64,000 nucleotides of DNA, taken from positions 4,344,045 through 4,408,044 of the forward strand of contig NZ_HE997181.1 in the NCBI RefSeq assembly GCF_000312425.1, read 5' to 3'. This DNA is from Reyranella massiliensis 521. GTDB lineage: Bacteria; Pseudomonadota; Alphaproteobacteria; Reyranellales; Reyranellaceae. The notes below the pieces were generated by a model that had not been told where the DNA came from, did no database searches, and saw only the letters and a program-made list of their open reading frames with translations. The translations under genes were made by a program, and so were the position numbers. The stretch's first letter is position 1. Each line of letters opens with the position of its first letter. Positions 44,963 to 53,551 of this stretch are shown piece after piece.

Positions 44963-45618
44963 GCGCCCTCCTTCGCGGCCGGGCTTGCCACTTTGGCGAC
45001 GCCGACCATCGCGTCGCGTGTCACCAGCGCGGCCAGCGCCTCGGCATCCATGCCGTCGGTGCCGGCAGGCCGCTCGGGCAAAACCAGATAACGAATTTCG
45101 GCGGTCGAATCCCAGACTCGGACCGCAACATCGTCTGCCACGGTCACGCCGAATTCACTCAGGACGCGGCGGGGTTCGATCACCGCGCGCGAACGATAGG
45201 CCGAAGATTTGTACCAGACCGGCGGCAGCCCGAGCACCGGCCACGGATAGCAGGAGCACAGGGTACAGACGACGAGGTTGTGCACTTCTGGCGTGTTCTC
45301 GACGACCACCATGTGCTCGCCTTGCGCGCCGGTATAGCCCATCTCGGCGATGGCGGCAGTCGCGTCGCCCATCAAGCGGGCCTTGTAGTCGGGGTCGGTC
45401 CAGGCGCGGGCGACGATACGGGCGCCATTGCGCGGGCCGATCTTGTTCTCGTAGGTGTCGACGATCGCATCCAGTGCGGCGGGATCGACAAGGCCTTTCT
45501 CGATCAGGAGCGATTCCAGCGCCTTTACTCTGAGTGCCGTATCCGACGGAACATCCTGCCCATGATCGTGCCTGTGATCATGGCTGTGATCGTGGTCATG
45601 TTCGTGATCGTGGCTCAT
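44959..45618 (-). CDS. nthA: Nitrile hydratase alpha subunit, cobalt type, with His-rich N-terminus
   Basis: 219 aa. The metal-binding loop is [10 protein letters not shown] with Cys118, Cys121 and Cys123; Thr at the second loop position marks the cobalt type (iron enzymes have Ser). Other marks are [20 protein letters not shown] and [15 protein letters not shown]. Residues 1-20 are an Asp/His run ([20 protein letters not shown]) absent from the catalytic core; it could hold cobalt or other metals for loading. It begins the nitrile operon, 25 bp after the MFS transporter gene on the same strand. Confidence 0.95.
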   Translation of the reverse strand: MSHDHEHDHDHSHDHRHDHGQDVPSDTALRVKALESLLIEKGLVDPAALDAIVDTYENKIGPRNGARIVARAWTDPDYKARLMGDATAAIAEMGYTGAQGEHMVVVENTPEVHNLVVCTLCSCYPWPVLGLPPVWYKSSAYRSRAVIEPRRVLSEFGVTVADDVAVRVWDSTAEIRYLVLPERPAGTDGMDAEALAALVTRDAMVGVAKVASPAAKEGA

Positions 45619-45642
45619 GGCAACTCCTCGCGACGCGGAAGC

Positions 45643-46866
45643 CTACACCGGGATCGCCGCGCCTGTCCGCCGGCGCTGGGCGAAATACAGAATGCCCAGC
45701 AGCATCAGATTCAGCAGATTGAAGGCGAGTGCTGCCTGGAAGGCAGACTGATAGGAAAGCGTGGCATCGAAGATCGTACCGCCCAGCCAGCCGCCTGCCG
45801 CCATGCCGGCCATGGCGAACAGCATCACCACGCCCAACCGCCAGCCGGCGATGGTCGGCCCGTAGAGGAAGCGCAGGTTCAGCGCGTAACCCTGCACGAT
45901 GGCGATGAACGGAATGCCGTGCAGCAGCGACAAGGCGTAAATACTCGTGATGTCGCGGGCATAGAGGAAGCCGACCAGCGAGCCGATCTGGATTACCGAA
46001 CAGAGCAGGCTGACGGGCAGCGGCCCGATGCGGTCTGCAAGGCGCGCCATCACGAAGGTGGCGACGATGGCCGAGAGCAGAACCAGCGATACCGCCTCCG
46101 TGCCGCGCGCCGCCGGATAGCCGAGGTCGCCACAGAAGGCCACCATATGCACGAAAGGAATAGCCATGGCCGCGCAGCAGCAGAAGCCGGCCGCCGACAG
46201 CAAGGTCATGATCGCCGACGAGGGCAACGGCAGGGGAACCTTTTCCTCGCGCCGGCGGCCACCGGGCCCGCGCAGGATCGGCGCCGGCCGCACGTAGAGC
46301 GCGCCCAGCAGTAGCAGGATCCCCGCCGACAGGCCGTAGACGACCAGCGTGTCGCGCCAGCCGATCTCGGGCAGCAGCAAGCGGTAGATCTGCGGCCACA
46401 CCGACCCCGCAATGGCGGGGCCGACGGAGATGATGGCGACGGCGATGTTGCGGCGCTTATCGAACCAGCCCTGCACATTGTTCATCGCCGGTGTGAAGGT
46501 GCCGGCATTGCCGAAGAAGCCCAGCAGGACCGCATAGCCGGCATAGAGCGCGATCTCGCCGCCGCGCGAGGCGGCAAAACCGCCGATGGCAATCGAGATG
46601 CCGGCGATCACCAGCGGCACGCGCGGGCTGGTGCGATCCGCCAGCCAGCCCATGAAGACGCCGCCCACGCCCATGCCGAAGAAGCCGACCATGTAGGCGA
46701 AGGACGGCACGGCCCGCTGGTCGCCGAAATCGGCCGCCATCTCCTTCAACCCGACCATCGGCAGATAGATGCCGCCACCGCCCAACGCGATGCAGAGCAT
46801 CGACACCAGCGCCAGACGCCAGGCGTATGGCCCGTCGATGCCCGACCGATTGGGCGTAGTGCTCAC
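45643..46866 (-). CDS. Major facilitator superfamily transporter
   Basis: 407 aa from the GTG at 46866, overlapping the sulfatase TGA (GTGA). Twelve hydrophobic segments are expected. The loop-2 signature is GVFMGWLADRTSPRVPLVI and its second-half repeat FVMARLADRIGPLPVSLL. The NAGTFTPAMNNVQGWFDKRRNIAVA stretch is typical of monocarboxylate/oxalate-type MFS carriers. Lying between the sulfatase and nitrile hydratase genes, it may import the nitrile or export the acid product; the substrate is unknown. Confidence 0.9.
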   Translation of the reverse strand: MSTTPNRSGIDGPYAWRLALVSMLCIALGGGGIYLPMVGLKEMAADFGDQRAVPSFAYMVGFFGMGVGGVFMGWLADRTSPRVPLVIAGISIAIGGFAASRGGEIALYAGYAVLLGFFGNAGTFTPAMNNVQGWFDKRRNIAVAIISVGPAIAGSVWPQIYRLLLPEIGWRDTLVVYGLSAGILLLLGALYVRPAPILRGPGGRRREEKVPLPLPSSAIMTLLSAAGFCCCAAMAIPFVHMVAFCGDLGYPAARGTEAVSLVLLSAIVATFVMARLADRIGPLPVSLLCSVIQIGSLVGFLYARDITSIYALSLLHGIPFIAIVQGYALNLRFLYGPTIAGWRLGVVMLFAMAGMAAGGWLGGTIFDATLSYQSAFQAALAFNLLNLMLLGILYFAQRRRTGAAIPV

Positions 46867-49121
46867 TCGCGCGCCAGCGCCGCCGTTGCCGCTGCGACCG
46901 GGTCGAGCGCCTGGTCGTCGTCCATCAACACGGTCACCTTGCGCAGCTTGCCGGTGAAGGCGAATGGCGCTTCGTAGTGCGACACCGGGCTGGAGCGGTC
47001 GCGGCCGATATCGAGCCCCGACCAGGAGATGAAGCTCACGAAGCCGTTCTGGGTATCGAAGCCGCCGGCCGGTTCGCCGTCGATCAGCAGGGTCGCGAGG
47101 TTGCGGCCCTGATTGCGCCGCATGCGCACGCCGAGCCGCCGGTTGCCCGCCGGCACCGGCCGGTCGGAAACGATCAGGTGGTGCTCGCCGCCGATGTTCA
47201 TGTCGTAGGTGAGCCGGCCATCCTTCATGTAGAGCGAATAGCCGGTCGTGGCGTCGCCGTGTGCGATCAGCACGCCCTCGGTGGTCGGGCCATCGACATG
47301 GGCGTCGGCCTCGATCGTGTAGGTGCGGTTGCGCACGTCGGGCGCCACATCCGTCGGCACATGCCCCATGCCGGCATGGAAGACGAAGCGGTTGCGTGGT
47401 CCGTGGAAGCGCTTGGCATTGTCGGCGAAGCGCGGCGCAAAGCGGTCGTCGAGCGGCAACACCTTGCTGCGCTCGGCCTGCCGCCACCATTCCTCGATCA
47501 TCGCCTTGAGCCGCTCCGGCTCCTTCTCGGCAAGATCGTCGACCTCGTTGAAGTCGCGCACGAGGTTGTAGAGCTCCCACTTGTCGTTGGCGAAGTCCGA
47601 GCCCGGCGGATGGTAGGACACCGCCTTCCAGCCGCCTTGGACCAGGCCGCGATGGCCGAACATCTCGAAATACTGCGCCTTGGACTTGGAGCGCGCCTTG
47701 GCATTGGCCAGGCTCGGCGCAAACGAGGTACCTTCGAGCGGCATCTGCTTCACACCGTTGATCACCTTCGGCGGCTTGATGCCCACGACGTCGAGCAAGG
47801 TCGGCACGAGGTCGCTGGCGTGGCAGAACTGGTGCCGCAGTTCGCCCCGCGCGGCGACACCCTTGTCCCAGGCCATGACCAGCGGATCGCGGATACCACC
47901 GCCGTGGGTATTCTGTTTGTAGCGACGCAACGGCGTGTTGGCCGCCATCGCCCAGCCCCAGGGGAAGTTGGAATGCGTATCGGGACCGCCGATATCGTCG
48001 ATGCGGGCGATCTTTTCGTCCAGCGACTCGCGCCGGAGATTGTAGGGACCCATGGCATTGATCATGCCGAACGGGCCGCCTTCCTGGCTGGCACCGTTGT
48101 CCGACATGACGATCACCAGCGTGTTTTCGAGCTGGCCTGCGGTCTCGAGGAACTGCATCAGCCGGCCGATATGCTGGTCGGCATGTTCCAGCATGGCAGC
48201 ATAAGCGGACTGCAGGCGCGTGAACATGCGCCGTTCGGGTTCCGCAATCTCGGCCCACGGACGCACCGAATCGTTGCGCGGCGGCAGTTGCGTCGTCTTG
48301 GGGACGATACCCATCTCGATCTGTCGCGCGAGACGCTTCTCACGCTCGACATCCCAGCCTTCGGCAAAAACCGAGTCGTACTTCGAGATCATGTTGAACG
48401 GCGCCTGGTGCGGCGCATGACAGGCGCCGAAGGCGACCCAGGTAAGCCAAGGCGTTTCCGGATTGTCGCCGACATGGTCGGCGAGGTAGCGGATCGCCTG
48501 GTCCACGAGATCGGATGTCAGGTGGTAGCCCGTGGCGAAGGTGCCCGGCGGATCGACCGGCGTGTTGTCGCGCACCAGCTCCGGCGCGTACTGATCCGTT
48601 TCGGCGTCCATGAAGCCATAGAAGCGGTCGAAGCCGCGCCCCAGCGGCCAGCCGTCGAACGGGCCAGTCGCGCCCGATTCCGTGAGCGGCGTCACGTGCC
48701 ACTTGCCCAGCATGTAGTTGCGATAGCCGTGCGGGCGCAGCATTTCGGCGATCGTGCCGGCCTCGCGGCTGATCTTGCCGCGATAGCCGGGATAGCCCGA
48801 ATCGAAGTTGGCGAGGCAGCCGACGCCGACGGAGTGATGGTTGCGTCCGGTCAGCAGCGCCGCCCGCGTGGTCGAGCACATCGCCGTCGTGTGGAAGCCG
48901 GTGTAGCGCAGGCCGCGCTTGGCGATGGCGTCGATGGCCGGCGTGGCGATCGGCGAGCCATAGCAGCCGAAGTCGGAGAAGCCGACATCGTCGAACAGGA
49001 TCACCAGGATATTGGGGGCACCATCGCCTCCAATGCCAAGTGGCCGCTTGGGTGCTTCCGGCCAATAGGGCTGGGAGTCCTGAACAGTCTTGCCGATCTT
49101 GCCTTGTCCTTCGCCCGTCAT
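46863..49121 (-). CDS. Arylsulfatase family enzyme
   Basis: 752 aa with AAGGGAAG before the ATG. NILVILFDDVGFSDFGCYGS gives the first metal Asp pair. The formylglycine site is MCSTTRAALLTGRNHHSVG with Cys82; the classical Pro two residues on is replaced by Thr, as in a known subgroup. GKWHVTPL and VIVMSDNGASQEGG supply further metal ligands. The C-terminal 200 residues form a beta-rich domain seen in long sulfatases. No signal peptide is seen, pointing to a cytoplasmic enzyme. It cleaves sulfate esters and needs a formylglycine-generating enzyme from elsewhere. It is divergent from the alpha/beta hydrolase gene. Confidence 0.92.
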   Translation of the reverse strand: MTGEGQGKIGKTVQDSQPYWPEAPKRPLGIGGDGAPNILVILFDDVGFSDFGCYGSPIATPAIDAIAKRGLRYTGFHTTAMCSTTRAALLTGRNHHSVGVGCLANFDSGYPGYRGKISREAGTIAEMLRPHGYRNYMLGKWHVTPLTESGATGPFDGWPLGRGFDRFYGFMDAETDQYAPELVRDNTPVDPPGTFATGYHLTSDLVDQAIRYLADHVGDNPETPWLTWVAFGACHAPHQAPFNMISKYDSVFAEGWDVEREKRLARQIEMGIVPKTTQLPPRNDSVRPWAEIAEPERRMFTRLQSAYAAMLEHADQHIGRLMQFLETAGQLENTLVIVMSDNGASQEGGPFGMINAMGPYNLRRESLDEKIARIDDIGGPDTHSNFPWGWAMAANTPLRRYKQNTHGGGIRDPLVMAWDKGVAARGELRHQFCHASDLVPTLLDVVGIKPPKVINGVKQMPLEGTSFAPSLANAKARSKSKAQYFEMFGHRGLVQGGWKAVSYHPPGSDFANDKWELYNLVRDFNEVDDLAEKEPERLKAMIEEWWRQAERSKVLPLDDRFAPRFADNAKRFHGPRNRFVFHAGMGHVPTDVAPDVRNRTYTIEADAHVDGPTTEGVLIAHGDATTGYSLYMKDGRLTYDMNIGGEHHLIVSDRPVPAGNRRLGVRMRRNQGRNLATLLIDGEPAGGFDTQNGFVSFISWSGLDIGRDRSSPVSHYEAPFAFTGKLRKVTVLMDDDQALDPVAAATAALARE

Positions 49122-49207
49122 GCGCTTCCCTTTGTTTCATCGGTTGTCCGATACTTACATCCGGCGATCAACCTTGTCGCAATTCATGGCCCGGGTTAGG
49201 GAAAGTC

Positions 49208-49972
49208 ATGGCTCACTTCACGTCCGACGGGCTTGCCCTCGCTTATGACGAATTCGGTCCAGCCGACGCGCGCAGGGCGATCGTGCTGGTGCACGGCTTC
49301 TCTGCGAATCGCTACGAGAACTGGAAGCGCATGGGCTGGTACGACGCCATCGCCGCCAAGGGCCTGCGCGGTTTTGCACTGGACAATCGTGGCCATGGCG
49401 AGAGCGCCAAGCCGCACGATCCTGCGCAGTACAGCCGCGAGGCGATGGCACGCGATGTATTTGCATTGATGGACCATGCTGGCGTCGAGCGCGCCCACCT
49501 GCTCGGTTTCTCCATGGGGTCGCACATCGCCTTGACCGCAGCGCTCACCGACTCCGGCCGCATCGACCATCTCGTGGTGGCAGGCGTGGGCGGCAAGATA
49601 TTCGATCCGCCGCGCGAGGAAGGTGCGATGGCTGCTGCCATGGAAGCCGCAACACCGGATCAGATCGCCGATCCGATGCTGAGAAGCTTCCGCCAGTTCG
49701 CGGATGAGCAGAAGGAGGATCGTCTGGCCCTCGCCGCCTGTTCGCGGGGCGATCGCACGCCGATTACACGTGACACTCTGATGGCAATCCGGCGCCCCAC
49801 TCTCGTCGTCGCCGGCGCGCGCGACCAACTCGCCGGCCCGCCGCAGGCTCTGGCCGATGCCATCCCCGGCGCCAGGGCGGTCACCCTGCCGGGATGCGAT
49901 CATTTCTCTTGCATCGGCCATCCGCTGTTCAAGGCCAGCGTCTTCGACTTCTTCGACGGCTGGCTGGAGTAG
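49208..49972 (+). CDS. Alpha/beta hydrolase
   Basis: 254 aa from the ATG at 49208. The triad is complete: nucleophile Ser102 in LLGFSMGSHI, Asp206 in VAGARDQLAG and His232 in PGCDHFSCIGHP. The oxyanion segment VLVHGFSANRYENW and the ALDNRGHGESAKP stretch are typical of esterase, lactonase or C-C hydrolase relatives. There is no signal peptide. It is the first gene of a plus-strand run to 54362. The short downstream gap (5 bp) suggests co-transcription with the glycosylase-like gene. Confidence 0.92.
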   Translation: MAHFTSDGLALAYDEFGPADARRAIVLVHGFSANRYENWKRMGWYDAIAAKGLRGFALDNRGHGESAKPHDPAQYSREAMARDVFALMDHAGVERAHLLGFSMGSHIALTAALTDSGRIDHLVVAGVGGKIFDPPREEGAMAAAMEAATPDQIADPMLRSFRQFADEQKEDRLALAACSRGDRTPITRDTLMAIRRPTLVVAGARDQLAGPPQALADAIPGARAVTLPGCDHFSCIGHPLFKASVFDFFDGWLE

Positions 49973-49977
49973 CCGCC

Positions 49978-50697
49978 ATGGCAAAGGTTCCGTTCAAGCG
50001 CATTCGCGAACGTGCCGCCAAGCGCAAGGGCGGCGAGAAGGTGCTGACGACGCTTTTGCCGAAGACACGAGACAACAAGGCCCTGGCCAAGCTCGGCGAC
50101 GATCGCGTGCTCTCGGAAATGGCGCGCCGCGTCTTCTCCGCGGGGTTCGTGTGGAGCGTCATCGACAAGAAATGGCCGGGCTTCGAAGAGGCCTTCCTCG
50201 GCTTCAACCGCAAGCGGCTGCTGTTTCAGCCGGCTGAGTTCTGGGAAAAGCTGGCGTCGGACAAGCGCATCGTGCGCAATCCGCAAAAGATCAGGTCGGT
50301 GCGCGAGAACGCGAAGTTCGTGAGCGACATCGCGGCCGAGCATGGCAGTTTCGGCAAATTCCTGGCGACTTGGCCTGCGGACGATCAGATCGGCCTGCTC
50401 GAAGTCCTCGACAAGCGCGGCTCGCGGCTGGGCGGCTTCTCCGGCCAGTACCTGCTGCGCTTTCTCGGTCGCGATTCCTTCATCCTGACCAACGACCTGA
50501 TCCTCTGCCTGCGCGACAGCGGCGTGCCGCTCAGCGCCAAGGGCACCTCCAAGAAGGATCTCAGGCTCGCCCAAGCGCAGATCAACGAATGGGCCGAGGA
50601 AACCGGCCTGCCGCTCACCCACATCTCCCGCATCTGCGCCATGTCGATCGGTGAGAACCATGACGCCGCGCGTCTGAAGCAGGCGATGCAGGAGTAG
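49978..50697 (+). CDS. DNA-3-methyladenine glycosylase I (Tag)-like protein
   Basis: 239 aa from the ATG at 49978. It matches the alphaproteobacterial Tag-like branch: RAAKRKGGEKVL at the start, RVFSAGFVWSVIDKKWPGFEEAF, and NPQKIRSVRENAKFVSDIA, with a helix-hairpin-helix-like region near RLGGFSGQYLLRFLGRDSF and a C-terminal HISRICAMSIGEN. Tag removes 3-methyladenine from alkylated DNA. The usual Tag zinc site (N-terminal Cys and C-terminal His/Cys) is not complete, so activity is unproven. Confidence 0.8.
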   Translation: MAKVPFKRIRERAAKRKGGEKVLTTLLPKTRDNKALAKLGDDRVLSEMARRVFSAGFVWSVIDKKWPGFEEAFLGFNRKRLLFQPAEFWEKLASDKRIVRNPQKIRSVRENAKFVSDIAAEHGSFGKFLATWPADDQIGLLEVLDKRGSRLGGFSGQYLLRFLGRDSFILTNDLILCLRDSGVPLSAKGTSKKDLRLAQAQINEWAEETGLPLTHISRICAMSIGENHDAARLKQAMQE

Positions 50698-50700
50698 CCC

Positions 50701-51447
50701 GTGGTCGAGATATTGCTGATCAATCCCAACACCACGGCCTCGATCACCGATCTGGTTCTGAAAACGGCGCAGCAATTTGCCTCGAAGGATACCCTCCTGC
50801 GCGCGGCCACGGGCGCGTTCGGGCCGCGCTACATCGCGTCCCGCGCCGCCTACGCCATCGCGGGGCACGCCGCGCTCGACGCATTCGCCAACGACAAGGG
50901 GCGCAAGGACGCCGTCGTGCTGGCCTGCTTCGGCGATCCCGGTCTGGCCGCCCTCAAGGAAGTGAGCAAGGTCCCGGTCGTGGGCATGGCAGACGCATCG
51001 GTCTTGCAGGCCTGCGCGCTCGGCGGCCGCTTCTCCATCGTGACCGGAGGCGAACGGTGGAAGTCGATGCTGGAAGAGTTCGTGGCGAGCCGCGGCCTCA
51101 CTTCGCGGTTGGCATCGGTACGAACCGTCGCCCCGACCGGCGCCGACATCGCACGCAACCCGAAGGCCGCAATGGCATTGTTAGCTAAAGGCTGTAAGGC
51201 GTGCGTACGCGAAGATGGCGCCGACGTCGTGATCCTGGGAGGCGCCGGGCTGGCGGGCCTTGCCGCGAAGCTGATGGGCATGGTCGATGCCCCTCTGCTC
51301 GATGGGGTTGCTTGTGCAATCTCCATGGCGGAAGGCCTCGCACAGCAGAAACCCACTAAGGCAGCGGCCGGCATTCTTGCCGCTCCCGCCCCCGTACCGA
51401 GCGTCAATCTTTCCAAAGGTCTTTCGAAGCTGCTCGGATCGCCTTAG
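50701..51447 (+). CDS. Asp/Glu/hydantoin racemase-fold protein lacking the second catalytic Cys
   Basis: 248 aa, GTG start 3 bp after the previous stop. The N-terminal ILLINPNTTASITDLV and VVLACFGDPGLAALKE with Cys76 are typical. The second lobe reads GADVVILGGAGLAGLAA, where racemases have a Cys at the first of these Gly-Ala positions (GCAGM); here it is Gly181. With one Cys it cannot run the usual two-base racemisation and may be a decarboxylase-like or other single-Cys enzyme. It precedes a fumarylacetoacetate hydrolase family gene by 9 bp. Confidence 0.85.
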   Translation: MVEILLINPNTTASITDLVLKTAQQFASKDTLLRAATGAFGPRYIASRAAYAIAGHAALDAFANDKGRKDAVVLACFGDPGLAALKEVSKVPVVGMADASVLQACALGGRFSIVTGGERWKSMLEEFVASRGLTSRLASVRTVAPTGADIARNPKAAMALLAKGCKACVREDGADVVILGGAGLAGLAAKLMGMVDAPLLDGVACAISMAEGLAQQKPTKAAAGILAAPAPVPSVNLSKGLSKLLGSP

Positions 51448-51456
51448 GGTCATCTG

Positions 51457-52299
51457 ATGCGTCTGGTCAGCTTTCGCCATGCAGGCACATCCAAGTTTGG
51501 CGCGGCCGTCGATAGCGGCATTGTCGATCTCTCCGAGCGTACCGGCGCACGCTGGCCGAGCCTGCGCGCGGCCATTGCCGCCAAAGGACTCGATGAGCTT
51601 GCGGCGGCGGCCAAGGATGCCAAGGCCGATCTGCCTTTCGGCGAGGTGGACCTGCTGCCGGTCATTCCCGATCCCGACAAGATCCTCTGCATCGGCCTCA
51701 ACTATGCAAGCCATGTCGGCGAAGTCGGCCGGCAAGTGCCGGCCCAACCCAGCGTCTTCTCGCGCCTGCACAGTACGCTCGTGGCGCATGGCGGCGCCAT
51801 CGTGCGGCCGCGCGCCTCGATCGACTTCGATTTCGAAGGCGAGCTGGCGATCGTGATCGGCGAGCGCTGCCGCCATGTCTCGCGCGCCAGCGCCCTTTCG
51901 GTGATCGCGGGCTACACCTGCTTCCTCGACGGCAGCGTGCGCGACTTCCAGAAGCATTCCGTGACGGCCGGCAAGAACTTCCCCGCGACCGGCCCTCTCG
52001 GCCCCTGGATGGTCACGACCGACGTGATCACCGATCCGCAGCGGCTGGAACTCACGACGCGGCTCAACGACACCGTGGTGCAGCACGACACGACCGATCA
52101 CATGATCTTCGATGTCGCCACCATCATCGAATATCTTTCGACCGTGACCTGGCTGGAGCCGGGCGACATCATCGCCACCGGCACCCCCGACGGTGTCGGG
52201 ACCGGCCGCAAGCCGCCGCTCTGGATGAAGCCCGGCGACAAGGTCGACGTCGAAATTTCCGGCATCGGGACTTTGAGCGTCAATGTCGTCGACGAGTGA
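51457..52299 (+). CDS. Fumarylacetoacetate hydrolase family protein
   Basis: 280 aa. The N-terminal lid domain MRLVSFRHAGTSKFGAAVDS precedes the catalytic domain with KILCIGLNYASHVGEVGR, the metal ligands in DFDFEGELAIVIG (Glu-x-Glu) and FLDGSVRDFQ, and GDIIATGTPDGVGTGRKPP near the end. Relatives hydrolyse or decarboxylate acylpyruvates, ring-cleavage products and oxaloacetate. Its stop region overlaps the start of the MFS gene by 17 bp, so uptake and degradation are probably linked. Confidence 0.93.
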   Translation: MRLVSFRHAGTSKFGAAVDSGIVDLSERTGARWPSLRAAIAAKGLDELAAAAKDAKADLPFGEVDLLPVIPDPDKILCIGLNYASHVGEVGRQVPAQPSVFSRLHSTLVAHGGAIVRPRASIDFDFEGELAIVIGERCRHVSRASALSVIAGYTCFLDGSVRDFQKHSVTAGKNFPATGPLGPWMVTTDVITDPQRLELTTRLNDTVVQHDTTDHMIFDVATIIEYLSTVTWLEPGDIIATGTPDGVGTGRKPPLWMKPGDKVDVEISGIGTLSVNVVDE

Positions 52300-53551
52300 C
52301 CCTTTCGATGTGCCGTTGAGCGTCGGCACCGACCGCGAGCGTGGCCGCGAGATCAAGGTCATCGCCCTGATCGCCATCGCGCATTTCGTGAGCCACGTGC
52401 ACATCATGCTGCTGCCGCCGCTGTTCGGCGAAGTGCGCGAGGCCTTCGGCGTCAGCTACATCCAAATTGGCCTGGCGCTGACGGCCTTCAATGTCGTGTC
52501 GGCGCTCCTGCAGACGCCGGCCGGCTTCATGGTCGACCGCATCGGCCCGCGCGCCATGCTGACCGGCGGCCTGCTGCTGGGCACGGCAGCCATTACGGCG
52601 GCGGCCATGCTGCCGGGCTACTGGACCTTCGTCATCGCCTACGGCTTCTTGGGCCTGGCCAACACCGTCTATCACCCGGCCGACTACTCCATCCTCTCCG
52701 CCACCATCGATCACCGGCGGATCGGCAAAGCCTTCTCGATCCATACGTTCGCGGGCTACCTTGGTTCGGGCATCACCCCGGCGCTGGTGCTGGCTTGCGC
52801 CGCGATCTGGGGCTGGCGCGGTGGCTTCTTGGTCGCGGCGGGCCTCTCCTTTGCGACGGCGATGCTGCTAATCGTGGCTGGCAGCGTCCTGCCGCGGATC
52901 TCGCACAAGCCCGGCCAGCAGGCGGCAGGCGGCGGCGCCAAGGTCGGCCTCGATCTGCTGCTGAGCGGGCCGGTCCTGCGCAACCTCCTCTTCTTCTTCT
53001 GCCTCGCCATGGCCAATGGCGGCATCCAGACCTTCACTGTTGTCGGCATGGGCGAAATCCACGGCACGCCCTTCTCGGTCGCCAACGTGGCGCTCTCCGG
53101 CTTCCTGCTGTGCAGCGCCTTCGGCGTACTGGTGGGCGGCATCATCGCCGACCGGACACCTCACCACGAGCGCGTGGCCGCCGTGGGCTTTGCCTGCACC
53201 TCGACCATGGCGGTCCTGATGGCCTGGGTGAACATGCCGGCCGCTGCGCTGATCGTCCTGATGTCGGTGGGCGGCCTGCTGAACGGCATCATCCAGCCGT
53301 CGCGCGACATGATGGTACGCGCCGTGACGCCGCCTGGCTCCTTCGGCAAGGTCTTCGGTTTCGTCAGCACCGGCTTCAACCTCGGCGGCATGGTAGCGCC
53401 GCTGCTGTTCGGCTTCCTGATGGACCAGCATGAGCCGCGCGCCATCTTCATGATCGTGGCGGGCTTCATCCTGCTGGCCTTGGTGACCGCCATCACCCGC
53501 ACCAAACCACAGAGCACGCCCCATGGATTCGCTGACACCTCCTCCCGTTGA
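52283..53551 (+). CDS. Major facilitator superfamily transporter
   Basis: 422 aa. Hydrophobic segments fit twelve helices; IAIAHFVSHVHIMLLPPLFGEV is the first. The loop motif GFMVDRIGPRAMLTGG and the later GGIIADRTPHHERVA repeat are present. YHPADYSILSATIDHRRIGKAFS resembles fosmidomycin-resistance-like or nitrate/organic-acid carriers. It lies between the fumarylacetoacetate hydrolase and nitroreductase genes and overlaps both, so it likely moves a substrate of that small pathway. Confidence 0.9.
   Translation: MSSTSDPFDVPLSVGTDRERGREIKVIALIAIAHFVSHVHIMLLPPLFGEVREAFGVSYIQIGLALTAFNVVSALLQTPAGFMVDRIGPRAMLTGGLLLGTAAITAAAMLPGYWTFVIAYGFLGLANTVYHPADYSILSATIDHRRIGKAFSIHTFAGYLGSGITPALVLACAAIWGWRGGFLVAAGLSFATAMLLIVAGSVLPRISHKPGQQAAGGGAKVGLDLLLSGPVLRNLLFFFCLAMANGGIQTFTVVGMGEIHGTPFSVANVALSGFLLCSAFGVLVGGIIADRTPHHERVAAVGFACTSTMAVLMAWVNMPAAALIVLMSVGGLLNGIIQPSRDMMVRAVTPPGSFGKVFGFVSTGFNLGGMVAPLLFGFLMDQHEPRAIFMIVAGFILLALVTAITRTKPQSTPHGFADTSSR

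Noticed and set aside
45643-48258. An 871-aa fusion ending in an MFS transporter
   Set aside because: The first half is the sulfatase gene read out of frame; the transporter starts at GTG 46866.
46977-49199. A 740-codon plus-strand open frame
   Set aside because: It is antisense to the arylsulfatase gene, with His/Arg/Gly-rich low-complexity translation typical of GC-rich shadow frames.
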